A stretch of DNA of 64,000 nucleotides from NCBI RefSeq assembly GCF_008830365.1, contig NZ_WBKI01000001.1, forward strand, positions 1,550,001 through 1,614,000. The letters run 5' to 3'. The notes below the pieces were generated by a model. It ran no database searches, was not told the origin of the DNA, and saw only the letters and a program-made list of their open reading frames with translations. Below are positions 24,877 through 33,364 of the stretch, in pieces. Position 1 is the first letter of the stretch, and each line of letters starts with the position of its first letter. Made by a program: the position numbers and the translations under genes. Source of the stretch: Serratia proteamaculans (lineage in GTDB: Bacteria > Pseudomonadota > Gammaproteobacteria > Enterobacterales > Enterobacteriaceae).

Positions 24877-25623
24877 ATGGAAACCAAAGAAATAAGACGC
24901 AATAATTTGCGCGAGCTGATGGCCAGCTACGCCCGCCAGGGTGTTAACCAGAACGAGTTTGCGCTGCTGGTAGAGTCCTCTTCGCCGACGCTCAGCCAAA
25001 TCAGCGGTGAAAAGTCATCCCGCAACCTGGGTGATAACCTCGCCAGACGGATCGAGGCCAAACTGAATCTGCCCAAGGGCTGGTTTGACGTTTTCCATGA
25101 AAAAGAGCTGGTACGGCCGTTTGATAACGTGGCGGCAGAGTCGGATTTTCAACCTGCCCGCCTGAAGCCGGTGGTATGGGAAGACACCGAACAGGACAAG
25201 GAAGAGTTTGTGGAAATCCCGCTGCTGGATATCAATTTTTCTGCCGGCGACGGCTGTTATGAAATCGTCGATCGTGAAGAGTTTTCGCTGATCTTCCGTC
25301 GCTACTATCTGCACAAGATGGGGGTGGCAGTGAATGCCGCGCGCATCATCCGCATTTCGGGCTCCAGCATGGAACCGCGTCTGCAAGACGGCGATGTGGT
25401 GGGGATTAATACCGATGACATCCGCATTCGCGAAGGCAAGACCTACGCCATTCGGCACGGTAATCTGCTGCGGGTAAAAGTGTTGATAGAACAGCCCGAC
25501 GGCGGCGTCACTATTCGCTCCCTGAACCGGGAAGAATACCAGGACGAACACCTGAGTTATCCGCAGCGCAAAGACCAACTGGTGGTGCTGGGCCGCGTTT
25601 TCTGGTCTTCTTCGTCCTGGTAA
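24877..25623 (+). CDS. CI/LexA-type repressor: HTH + S24 self-cleaving domain
   Basis: 248 residues from METKEIRRNN; no strong ribosome site is visible. An XRE-like helix-turn-helix lies at about 10-65 (QNEFALLVESSSPTLSQISG). The C-terminal half is a LexA/UmuD-like S24 peptidase: the cleavage site Ala123-Gly124 in SAGDG, Ser164 in SGSSMEP and Lys201 in LLRVKVL, with 37 residues between Ser and Lys as usual. It should therefore self-cleave with RecA filaments. There is no phage gene nearby. It may be a domesticated phage repressor or a chromosomal SOS-linked regulator. The amidase gene is divergent from it. Confidence 0.85.
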   Translation: METKEIRRNNLRELMASYARQGVNQNEFALLVESSSPTLSQISGEKSSRNLGDNLARRIEAKLNLPKGWFDVFHEKELVRPFDNVAAESDFQPARLKPVVWEDTEQDKEEFVEIPLLDINFSAGDGCYEIVDREEFSLIFRRYYLHKMGVAVNAARIIRISGSSMEPRLQDGDVVGINTDDIRIREGKTYAIRHGNLLRVKVLIEQPDGGVTIRSLNREEYQDEHLSYPQRKDQLVVLGRVFWSSSSW

Positions 25624-25655
25624 TAAGCCGGGCGCCGTGGGTCGGCGCCTTGCTG

Positions 25656-26765
25656 TTATTTAAAATCAACCACCATCTGCTGCTGGATCGATAACCCACG
25701 CGTGGACTGCACGCAACAGTCGATATAGTCGGTAAAGCGCGGCGGCTTCGGCATGCCCAGCTTAAGGATTTTGTCATTGCTGAAACGCACGTTAAGCATG
25801 GCGAAAGATCCATACAGGCGCATCGCCTTCAGCATCAGTCGTTCGTTACAAGGCCCGAAAATATCCTTCAGCTGCTTGCGCATTTTCAACAGCGCTTCGT
25901 AACTGACCTGCGCGTAATGATCGCCAAGCGGCGGTTTTTCCAGCGCGGCGGCAATCGCACGGTCAATATCCGCAAAGCTGACGCTGCTCTCTTCACCGGC
26001 GGAGATATGATAAACATCATTATCCAGCGTTTCGCTGTTCAACAGCATCACCAGCGCATCGGCACAGTAATCGACCGGGATCACGTCGATGTTGTCCTGC
26101 AGTGAACACATAAACTTGCGCAGCATCAGCGCCATGCTGAACACCCAGAAAATGCTGCTGGAAGGCTGGCAGCCCAGGCGAGTATGCCCCACCACGATCG
26201 AAGGACGGGCAATCACCAGCGGCAGCTGCGGACAGCGTTGGCGCATTAGCTGCTCGATGGTCGATTTGGAGCGGGTGTATTCCACCAAATGCTCGGCGGT
26301 TTCTTCAAATTCACCACTCTCTGCCACCAGAGAACCCGGTTCCGGCGCACAAGACATGGCGGTACCCACGTGCAGGAAACGTTTTAATCCAGACACCTGC
26401 GCCATTCTCTCGGCAAAGGCCAGCGTGCCTTCGACGTTCACCTTCCAAATAAGAGGATTGTTGCCAAACGAGGCTACTGCGGCACAATTAATAACGTGCG
26501 TTACATTGTTAATTCGTGTGTCCGCTAAAAAGTCAGCGGGCTCACCTAAGTCGCCCAGCAATATATTTTCTATCGTGATCTTTGAAAATAAATCAGCATC
26601 AACATTAAACTTTTCCATATTCATTCGAATACGTTCCAGTCCCTGCTGTGCATTTTCAGCCCGCACTAACAGAAGATAGTTAATAGACTGATTTTCTTTA
26701 ATTAATTTCTCGAGAACCGCACCACCGAGAAAGCCGGTAGCACCGGTTAACAGCAGAGTTTTCAT
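25656..26765 (-). CDS. NAD(P)-dependent thioester-reductase-like SDR protein
   Basis: 369 residues. The extended-SDR nucleotide motif TGATGFLGG lies at residues 7-15. The catalytic Tyr/Lys pair lies in VEYTRSKSTIEQL, followed by the VIARPSIVVGHTRLG segment. The layout matches the NAD-binding-4/male-sterility branch, which includes the terminal reductase of non-ribosomal peptide synthetases and fatty-acyl-CoA reductases. No carrier protein or synthetase is nearby. I chose the Met before KTLLLTG; an in-frame Met five codons upstream has no better site. The substrate is unknown. Convergent with the repressor gene, 32 bp apart. Confidence 0.75.
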   Translation of the reverse strand: MKTLLLTGATGFLGGAVLEKLIKENQSINYLLLVRAENAQQGLERIRMNMEKFNVDADLFSKITIENILLGDLGEPADFLADTRINNVTHVINCAAVASFGNNPLIWKVNVEGTLAFAERMAQVSGLKRFLHVGTAMSCAPEPGSLVAESGEFEETAEHLVEYTRSKSTIEQLMRQRCPQLPLVIARPSIVVGHTRLGCQPSSSIFWVFSMALMLRKFMCSLQDNIDVIPVDYCADALVMLLNSETLDNDVYHISAGEESSVSFADIDRAIAAALEKPPLGDHYAQVSYEALLKMRKQLKDIFGPCNERLMLKAMRLYGSFAMLNVRFSNDKILKLGMPKPPRFTDYIDCCVQSTRGLSIQQQMVVDFK

Positions 26766-27022
26766 AATAAGTGTCCACATTGGTATTGAATGCTGCTGAT
26801 TGTATGTGGAAACAATTAAACGAATACTAAATAAAACTCAGTGGCATCTATTTATCTTTTCTTAATATTATCTTAAGGAATGTTCTGAAACATCACGAAG
26901 GTATTTGGTAACACATTAACAAAAAAACAAACCATAATAATGTGGCCGTTGACATTCCATTGAGAGAAACTCTGATTTAATTTCCTGGCAAATTCTATTA
27001 CCTTTTCTCATCCGGAGTATTT

Positions 27023-27232
27023 ATGAGCTATAACCAAAAAGTCTGGCTGGGCATCCTGGTCCTGTGCAGCGTTTTCTGGCTGGCGGTGATCGGCAGTGTT
27101 TTCTCGGCCCATAGGGCCTTCGAGCACGCTAATCTGCAAAACCGGCAGGATTTTGCCGCCCGATATGCTCAGCATTATCATGGTGCTGCGGCACCCGGCC
27201 ACAGCCTCCAGGCAAAGTCGCCGACTTCTTGA
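27023..27232 (+). CDS. Small single-span membrane protein, unknown
   Basis: 69 residues, with GGAG nine bases before the ATG. One hydrophobic helix covers about residues 7-28 (VWLGILVLCSVFWLAVIGSV). A hydrophilic tail follows, rich in Gln, Ala and His. No family recognised. The good ribosome site and the single well-formed helix favour a real gene over chance, but the tail composition is ordinary for out-of-frame DNA, so this remains uncertain. Confidence 0.55.
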   Translation: MSYNQKVWLGILVLCSVFWLAVIGSVFSAHRAFEHANLQNRQDFAARYAQHYHGAAAPGHSLQAKSPTS

Positions 27233-27307
27233 GACTCCCCCCAGAATGGGTAGGGACAAGCGCTGCCAAGGATCCTATGATGCCCTATGATTTACAGGGA
27301 GAATAAT

Positions 27308-27499
27308 ATGGGTCGAAAGCTGGATAGCTTACCGCAAGCAGAGCGTGAAAAAATTGAAGTCGATTTACTGGCCCTCAGCGTCATTTACAACGAACGCTAT
27401 GGCATTACCGTCAATGACGCCACCAACGCCGAACAACAGGTGCCCGATTATTTACGCCCCTACTTTCATCTGCGCCTGAACTACTACCGCAGTGCGTAA
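27308..27499 (+). CDS. holE: DNA polymerase III theta subunit-like protein (HolE)
   Basis: 63 residues from MGRKLDSLPQ, with AGGGAGA seven bases upstream. It aligns with E. coli HolE through LPQAEREKIEVDL, NERYGITV and PDYLRPYFHLRL (E. coli LDQTEMDKVNVDL, KERYNMPV and PEHLRSWFRERL). Theta binds and stabilises the epsilon proofreading exonuclease in the replicase core. The C-terminus is about 13 residues shorter than E. coli theta. It lies just upstream of sbcB on the same strand. It could be a paralogue, with the main holE elsewhere. Confidence 0.75.
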   Translation: MGRKLDSLPQAEREKIEVDLLALSVIYNERYGITVNDATNAEQQVPDYLRPYFHLRLNYYRSA

Positions 27500-27575
27500 T
27501 GCCGCGCATTTCGGTGATTAACACTAACGACTCGTACATCTCGCCGTTACAATAGAGGCATATTCCCTACGCCAC

Positions 27576-29018
27576 GTGAGAGATGCGATTTTGAGCAGCA
27601 AGGCACCGGCCACATTCTACATTCACGACTACGAAACTTTCGGTATTAGCCCATCACTGGACCGCCCGGCGCAGTTTGCCGGTGTGCGTACCGATGCGGA
27701 TTTCAATATTATCGAAGAGCCGTTAGTCATCTACTGCACCCCGGCCGATGACTACCTTCCCGATCCTGAAGCGGTGATGATCACCGGTATCACGCCGCAA
27801 CTGGCGCTGGCCAAGGGTGTCAACGAAGCCGACTTTGCGCGTCAGATCCACCAGGCGTTCAGCGTGCCCGGCACCTGTATTCTGGGTTACAACAACATCC
27901 GCTTCGATGACGAAGTCAGCCGCAATATTTTCTACCGCAGCTTCTATGATCCTTATGCCTACAGCTGGCAGAACGGCAACTCACGCTGGGATCTGCTCGA
28001 CGTTATGCGTGCCTGTTATGCACTGCGCCCGGACGGCATCGTCTGGCCGGAGAACGAAGACGGCTTCCCCAGCTTCCGTCTGGAGCACCTGACCCGTGCC
28101 AACGGCATCGAACATGAGCATGCCCATGACGCGATGTCGGACGTCTACGCCACCATCGCCATGGCCAAACTGGTTAAACAGGCGCAGCCACGGCTGTTTG
28201 ATTTCCTGCTGCAGCACCGTAACAAGCATAAGCTGAACGCCCTGATCGACATCGCAGAAATGACACCCCTGGTGCACGTTTCAGGCATGTTCGGGGCCGC
28301 ACGCGGCAACACCAGTTGGGTCTCGCCGCTGGCCTGGCACCCGGATAACAAGAACGCAGTGATCATGTGCGATCTGGCCGGCGATATGACGCCGCTGCTG
28401 ACGCTGAGTGCCGACGAGCTGCGTGAACGGCTGTATACCCGCCGCGACGATCTGGCCCCCGGGCAATCACCAGTCCCAATCAAACTGGTGCATATCAATA
28501 AATGTCCGGTGCTGGCACCGGCCAAAACCCTGCTGCCGGAAAACGCCGAGCGGCTGGGTATCGATCGTCAGGCCTGCCTGCAAAACCTGCAGTTGTTGCG
28601 CCAGCATCCGCAAGTGCGTGAAAAAGTCGTCGCGCTGTTCGCCGAAGCCGAGCCTTTCAAGGGATCGGATGATGTCGATGCGCGGCTGTACGACGGTTTC
28701 TTCAGCGATGCCGACAAGGCGGCGATGAAGATTATTCAGCAGACCAAACCGCAGAACCTGCCGGCGCTGGATCTGACCTTCAGCGATAGCCGCATGAAGG
28801 AGTTGCTGTTCCGTTTCCGTGCCCGCAACTACCCCAATACGCTGGATGACGCCGAACAACGCCGCTGGTTACAGCATCGTCAGGAAGCCCTGAGCGCCGA
28901 ACGGGTGCAGAGCTATGTCCTGCAACTGGAATCGCTGTATAACCTGCATGAAGGCGATCAGGAAAAGACCGCGCTATTGAAAGCGCTGTTTGAGTACGGC
29001 AAAGAATTGGTCGGCTGA
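27576..29018 (+). CDS. sbcB: Exodeoxyribonuclease I (SbcB)
   Basis: 480 residues (E. coli 475). The DEDD exonuclease motifs are HDYETFG, ILGYNNIRFDDE and HDAMSDVYATI. These are followed by the SH3-like and helical domains of ExoI (LVHINKCPVLAPAK, YDGFFSDADKAAMK). It degrades single-stranded DNA 3' to 5' in mismatch repair and recombination. The longest frame starts at GTG 27576; a TTG at 27591 would give the E. coli-like N-terminus, so the start is unsettled. A hairpin terminator follows. holE lies 76 bp upstream. Confidence 0.96.
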   Translation: MRDAILSSKAPATFYIHDYETFGISPSLDRPAQFAGVRTDADFNIIEEPLVIYCTPADDYLPDPEAVMITGITPQLALAKGVNEADFARQIHQAFSVPGTCILGYNNIRFDDEVSRNIFYRSFYDPYAYSWQNGNSRWDLLDVMRACYALRPDGIVWPENEDGFPSFRLEHLTRANGIEHEHAHDAMSDVYATIAMAKLVKQAQPRLFDFLLQHRNKHKLNALIDIAEMTPLVHVSGMFGAARGNTSWVSPLAWHPDNKNAVIMCDLAGDMTPLLTLSADELRERLYTRRDDLAPGQSPVPIKLVHINKCPVLAPAKTLLPENAERLGIDRQACLQNLQLLRQHPQVREKVVALFAEAEPFKGSDDVDARLYDGFFSDADKAAMKIIQQTKPQNLPALDLTFSDSRMKELLFRFRARNYPNTLDDAEQRRWLQHRQEALSAERVQSYVLQLESLYNLHEGDQEKTALLKALFEYGKELVG

Positions 29019-29029
29019 CAAAAACAACA

Positions 29030-29049
29030 AAGGGCGCCGAGGCGCCCTT
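29030..29049 (-). terminator. Terminator between sbcB and plaP
   Basis: AAGGGCGCC (29030-29038) and GGCGCCCTT (29041-29049), a perfect nine-base stem. On the minus strand it is followed by TGTTGTTTTTG, so it best serves plaP; it can also stop sbcB transcripts. Confidence 0.75.
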
Positions 29050-29071
29050 CTTAATACTTACTGAATAAAGC

Positions 29072-30439
29072 TTAGGCTACGTCTTCGCTAGCCTGTGGTA
29101 CCGGCAGGCGGAAGCTGCGGGTCACAAAGGCCAGGTAAATCAGGCCAATTGCCGCCCACACCAGGCCCAGCGTCATGGAGCTGGCTTCCAGATTCAGCCA
29201 CAGCGCGCCCACGGTCAGCGCACCCATAATTGGCAGGATCAGGTAGTTAAAGGTGTCTTTAACGGTACGGTTCAGCTTGTCGCGAATATAGAACTGCGAG
29301 ATCACCGACAGGTTCACAAAGGTAAACGCCACCAGCGCACCGAAGTTAATCAGCGCCGTTGCGGTAACCAGATCAAACGACACCGCAGACAACGCAATCA
29401 CGCCGACCAGCAGCACGTTCAGTGCCGGGGTACGCCATTTCGGGTGCACATAACCGAAGAAACGCTCCGGGAATACGCCATCACGACCCATCACATACAT
29501 CAGGCGCGAAACACCGGCGTGCGATGCCATGCCTGAAGCCAGTACGGTCACACAAGAGAACACCAGGATCACCGACTGGAAGAACTTGCCGGCCACGTAC
29601 AGCATGATTTCCGGCTGAGACGCGTCAGGATCTTTAAAGCGTGAAATGTCCGGGAAGTACAACTGTACAAAGTAAGACACCACGATAAAGATGATACCGC
29701 CGATCAACGCCGTCAGGAAGATGGCTTTCGGGATCACGTTCTCTGCGTCTTTGGTTTCTTCAGACAGCGAACTGATGCCGTCAAAACCGAGGAACGAGAA
29801 GCACAGAATGGTCGCACCGGTAATCATCGGCACCACGTGCGCACCCTCAGACCAGAACGGACGGCTGCTGATCAACGTACCGGCACCTTCACCATGTGAA
29901 ATACCGTTCACTACCAGGAACAGGAACACGATCATGATCGCCACCTGCACCACCACGATAATGGAGTTCAGGTTCGCCACCAGCTTGATGCCGCGCAGGT
30001 TGAACAGCGTCATCAGCGCGACCAGTGCCGCCACGAAGATCCACGAAGGCACTCCCGGGAAAATGGCTTCCAGGTAAATCTTGGCCAACAGGATGTTGAT
30101 CATCGGCATGAACAGGTAGTCCAGCAGCGACGACCAGCCCACCATAAAGCCGACGTGCGGGCTGATGGCTTTCTGGGCATAGGTATAGGCAGAACCGGCG
30201 GACGGGAATTTCCGTACCAGTTTGCCGTAGCTCAGTGCGGTAAACAGGACCGCCAGCAGAGCAAAGGCGTACGCAGTGGCGACGTGACCATCGGTCAGGC
30301 CGGATACGATGCCAAAGGTATCGAAGATGGTCATTGGCTGCAGATAAGCCAGCCCCATCATCACTACCGGAACTAAAGTCAGGGTTTTACGCAGCTGTGC
30401 GCGTTCAGCCGGAGCGGCATTGATGATGTTATCGGACAT
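29072..30439 (-). CDS. plaP: Putrescine importer PlaP (APC superfamily)
   Basis: 455 residues and 12 hydrophobic helices. It is highly similar to E. coli PlaP (YeeF) through [71 protein letters not shown] and [21 protein letters not shown]. It is a low-affinity putrescine-proton symporter of the inner membrane, linked in E. coli to surface motility. The start at 30439 overlaps the end of an upstream 72-codon ORF by 11 bases, which suggests translational coupling. puuA, the first putrescine-catabolism enzyme, is the next gene upstream on the same strand, beyond a terminator. Confidence 0.94.
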   Translation of the reverse strand: MSDNIINAAPAERAQLRKTLTLVPVVMMGLAYLQPMTIFDTFGIVSGLTDGHVATAYAFALLAVLFTALSYGKLVRKFPSAGSAYTYAQKAISPHVGFMVGWSSLLDYLFMPMINILLAKIYLEAIFPGVPSWIFVAALVALMTLFNLRGIKLVANLNSIIVVVQVAIMIVFLFLVVNGISHGEGAGTLISSRPFWSEGAHVVPMITGATILCFSFLGFDGISSLSEETKDAENVIPKAIFLTALIGGIIFIVVSYFVQLYFPDISRFKDPDASQPEIMLYVAGKFFQSVILVFSCVTVLASGMASHAGVSRLMYVMGRDGVFPERFFGYVHPKWRTPALNVLLVGVIALSAVSFDLVTATALINFGALVAFTFVNLSVISQFYIRDKLNRTVKDTFNYLILPIMGALTVGALWLNLEASSMTLGLVWAAIGLIYLAFVTRSFRLPVPQASEDVA

Positions 30440-30647
30440 GACGCAGCCCCCCCTTACCTTCAGCCTTGCGGAGCGTAGACACGCCAAGACTTAAGGTTGC
30501 GGGGAAACTTCGCAACTTGCGACTGAATTCAAAAAGAAGGGGATTGGAAGCTGGATAACGAGTCAAGGCGGCCTTGGCTGCTCCATAATCGCTGCGACCG
30601 CAGCGGAAACCGGCGGGCACCGGTGCTAAAGTGAAAAATTGCCCCAT
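30429..30647 (-). CDS. yoeI: YoeI-like leader ORF of plaP
   Basis: A 72-codon frame in the plaP leader with AGGA eight bases before its ATG. It begins [11 protein letters not shown]. coli plaP is preceded by the 20-residue YoeI peptide, which also begins MGQFF. Unlike the E. coli peptide, this frame runs on and ends 11 bases inside plaP, so ribosomes finishing it would reach the plaP start. The body is basic ([14 protein letters not shown]) and not recognised. The conserved MGQFF start at the same place in the same operon supports a regulatory leader; the long tail could be incidental. Confidence 0.6.
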   Translation of the reverse strand: MGQFFTLAPVPAGFRCGRSDYGAAKAALTRYPASNPLLFEFSRKLRSFPATLSLGVSTLRKAEGKGGLRHVR

Positions 30648-30784
30648 CTTTCTTATCCTCATGAGTCACGACCATAAAGTTTTATTTGATCGCGCACGAA
30701 ACTATTTATCTATCCGGATCGGTGTCCGGCCTCGCTTGGTGTATGAAACGCACAGTTTGTAGAACACAAATGCAAAAAAAATAA

Positions 30785-30804
30785 CCGACGCGTTAAAACG
30801 TCGG
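30785..30804 (-). terminator. Intrinsic terminator of puuA
   Basis: CCGACG (30785-30790) pairs with CGTCGG (30799-30804). On the minus strand it is followed by TTATTTTTTTT. A second small hairpin (CCTGAT/ATCAGG, 30841-30858) lies between it and the puuA stop. The 30648-30973 stretch has no gene. Confidence 0.82.
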
Positions 30805-30973
30805 CTATCTGCATTAGGGATATTTTGCACCAGAAACCCTCCTGATGACAAGATCAGGAAGGCCTGTTAAACAAATTCTTTTCGCGATCGTTCGGAAATG
30901 CGCCCTTATGGGTGAATTAATCCGCTATCTTCACTTTCACCGATCAACTTAATGACGCTCAGTTTACGCCCCC

Positions 30974-32392
30974 TCAGGCATTTTTCAACATCCAGTCGAT
31001 CTCGGTTTCCGTCACCAGCCGTTCGAACTGCATCAGTTCATCCATTTTGCAGGCGTGATAAACATGCGCGAAACGCTCGCCGAGATACTGCGTCAGTTCG
31101 TGCTGATGCTCAAATTCATACAGCGCATCGCTTTGGCGGATCGGGAACGGCAGCCCTTCCTGCTCCAGCCCGTTGCCGGTCACCGGCTCAGGTAATGGCA
31201 GTTCGTTATCCAGCCCGTAAAGAATGCCTGACAGTATCGCCGCCACCACCAGATAAGGATTGGCATCGGCGCCCGCAACGCGGTATTCCACCCGATGATT
31301 CTCCTGCTCGCCGCAGGGAATACGCAGTGCAACGGTGCGGTTATTGTGTCCCCAGGATGCCTGGGTAGGCACATACATTCCCGGCTGAAAACGACGGAAG
31401 GCGTTAATATTGGGTGCCAGCAGCGCCATGGAAGCCGGCATTAAGGTAATCATCCCGGCCAACGCGCGATGCAGCAATGTAGAGTCTTCGCCGTCCGCTT
31501 GCGCGAACAGGTTGTTGCCGTTGCCGTCGAGCATGCTGATATGTACGTGCATGCCGCTACCGGCGTATTCCTCATAAGGTTTCGCCATAAAGGTGGCGTG
31601 CAAGTGATGATTTTCCGCCACCATTCGCACCAGACGCTTTAACCCCAGCGCATGGTCACAGGCCAGCAGCACGTTATCGGTATGCTTCAGGTTCACCTCG
31701 AACTGGCCGGGTGAGGCCTCCGCGACCGCGCCGTCCGCCGGCAAGCCCTGCATCTGTGCCAGGCTGTCGATGTCGTTTAACACCTCGGCAAAATGATTCA
31801 GGTTATCCAGCGAGTAAACCTGGCTCTGCATATTGCGCTCCTGGGTACCGGGCGCACAGGGTGGCTGCAAATACCCCTCTGAGTCTCGCTGTCGATCAAT
31901 GAGATAGAACTCCAACTCTACCGCTACCACCGGGAACATGCCGCGCTGGCGCAACGCCTGCCACACTCGATTCAGGACATTACGGGGTTCAACGTCAAAG
32001 GGAGTGCCATCTTCATCCAGCATGGTCAGCAACACCTGACCGATATTATCCGGGTCCGCCGCTGACGGTGTCAGTGAACCGAGCACCGGCAGACAAACGC
32101 GGTCCGGCTCACCCAGTTCCTGGCCCAGGCCTGCCTCTTCCACCACATTGCCCAAAATATCCATAGCGAATACCGAGGCGGGGAAGTAACAGCCTTTTTC
32201 CAATTTTTTCAGTCCGGAGACGGGAATACGTTTACCGCGGAAGGAACCATTCAGGTCAGTGAGAAGGATATCGATATACTGCGTTGAGGGGTGGCGTTCC
32301 AAATAGTGAGCAACCTCACGTTGGAACGCGCTACTTCGCCTCTCTTCATTATGCTGTGCAAAATTTTCAACTGCTGCGATATTGGTTTGCAT
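30974..32392 (-). CDS. puuA: Gamma-glutamylputrescine synthetase PuuA
   Basis: 472 residues, the E. coli PuuA length. It is a glutamine-synthetase-fold enzyme with metal/ATP motifs VAVELEFYLID, GSGMHVHISM, NAFRRFQPGMYVP and RVAGADANPYLVVAA. It ligates glutamate to putrescine with ATP, the first step of the Puu putrescine-degradation route. It is divergent from puuR-puuB with a 394-bp gap, and ends at a strong terminator. In E. coli puuA sits in one operon with puuP, D, R, C, B and E; here the genes are split around the divergent promoter. Confidence 0.95.
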   Translation of the reverse strand: MQTNIAAVENFAQHNEERRSSAFQREVAHYLERHPSTQYIDILLTDLNGSFRGKRIPVSGLKKLEKGCYFPASVFAMDILGNVVEEAGLGQELGEPDRVCLPVLGSLTPSAADPDNIGQVLLTMLDEDGTPFDVEPRNVLNRVWQALRQRGMFPVVAVELEFYLIDRQRDSEGYLQPPCAPGTQERNMQSQVYSLDNLNHFAEVLNDIDSLAQMQGLPADGAVAEASPGQFEVNLKHTDNVLLACDHALGLKRLVRMVAENHHLHATFMAKPYEEYAGSGMHVHISMLDGNGNNLFAQADGEDSTLLHRALAGMITLMPASMALLAPNINAFRRFQPGMYVPTQASWGHNNRTVALRIPCGEQENHRVEYRVAGADANPYLVVAAILSGILYGLDNELPLPEPVTGNGLEQEGLPFPIRQSDALYEFEHQHELTQYLGERFAHVYHACKMDELMQFERLVTETEIDWMLKNA

Positions 32393-32603
32393 ACATCACC
32401 CGCCATTATGCTCTGAGAACGCGCTTGCGTTCGCCTGCCGATAGGTTCAACACATGGTCTGATTTCTCTGTAGACTGCGCCAGAATGGGCGCTCAAAATA
32501 ACATCCATAATATGAAACATAGCCTTAACACAAATGGTTTGCAAATGTTACAATCCTGTTTGATTATTCGCCACCGACTGCTAAATTGATAAAATATTGA
32601 CCG

Positions 32604-32624
32604 AAAAGGCGTTAACTGCCTTTT
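32604..32624. repeat. AT-flanked hairpin in the puuA-puuR gap
   Basis: AAAAGGC (32604-32610) and GCCTTTT (32618-32624) around GTTAACT, followed by TGTG. It could act as an attenuator for puuR transcripts starting upstream. Confidence 0.4.
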
Positions 32625-32679
32625 TGTGTACAGAATTTCGTCCGCCAGAATGGGGGTGGTCATGGGCAATATATTTTCC

Positions 32680-32702
32680 ATATCGGTCACAACTACCGAT
32701 AT
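32680..32702. promoter_or_regulatory. Operator-like palindrome in the puuA-puuR gap
   Basis: ATATCGGT (32680-32687) and ACCGATAT (32695-32702) are perfect eight-base arms with a seven-base centre. It lies about 85 bp before the puuR start. It is not the known E. coli PuuR site; a sequence closer to that (CCATAATATGAAACA, near 32505) also lies in this gap. The rest of 32393-32786 shows no gene. Confidence 0.5.
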
Positions 32703-32786
32703 CATGCTGTGTCGAACTCACTCAGACAGGCACCTGACACCGATATTCATTTCTGCCTGTCGTCCCTACCAGAAGGAAGTACCGCT

Positions 32787-33344
32787 ATGAGCGAAGTCAG
32801 CTTGGCACCAGGCAAGCGCCTGTCACAGATCCGTCTGCAATTGGGTTTGTCGCAGCGCCGGGTCGCCGAACTGTCCGGGTTAACCCACAGCGCAATCAGC
32901 ACTATCGAGCAGGACAAGGTCAGTCCGGCCATCAGTACGCTGCAAAAATTGCTGAAGGTTTACGGGCTGTCGCTGTCGGCATTCTTTGCCGAACCTGAGG
33001 CCACCAATGAACCCAAAGTGGTGATCGAGGCCGAAGATCTGATCGAGATCGGCAGCCAGGGCGTGTCGATGAAGCTGGTGCACAACGGCAACCCAACGCG
33101 CAATCTGGCGATGATGCTGGAAACCTACCAACCCGGCACCACCACCGGAGAGAAAATCAAGCACCAGGGCGAGGAGATTGGCACCCTGCTGGAAGGCGAG
33201 ATCATGCTGACCATCAACGGCCAGACCCACAGTCTGAGCGCCGGCCAGAGCTATGCGATTAACACCGGCATTCCCCACAGTTTCAGCAATACCTCGGCGC
33301 GCGTCTGCCGCATCGTCAGCGCACATACCCCCACCACCTTCTGA
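32787..33344 (+). CDS. puuR: Putrescine-responsive repressor PuuR
   Basis: 185 residues, the E. coli length, from MSEVSLAPGK, with GAAGGA upstream. An XRE helix-turn-helix lies at about 9-60 (LSQRRVAELSGLTHSAISTIE). A cupin effector domain lies at about 105-180 (GEEIGTLLEGEIML, GIPHSFSN). It represses putrescine-degradation genes until putrescine binds. It is followed by puuB after 20 bp and is divergent from puuA, so it likely controls both. Confidence 0.94.
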   Translation: MSEVSLAPGKRLSQIRLQLGLSQRRVAELSGLTHSAISTIEQDKVSPAISTLQKLLKVYGLSLSAFFAEPEATNEPKVVIEAEDLIEIGSQGVSMKLVHNGNPTRNLAMMLETYQPGTTTGEKIKHQGEEIGTLLEGEIMLTINGQTHSLSAGQSYAINTGIPHSFSNTSARVCRIVSAHTPTTF

Positions 33345-33364
33345 CCCCTTGGGGCGGAGGCGTT

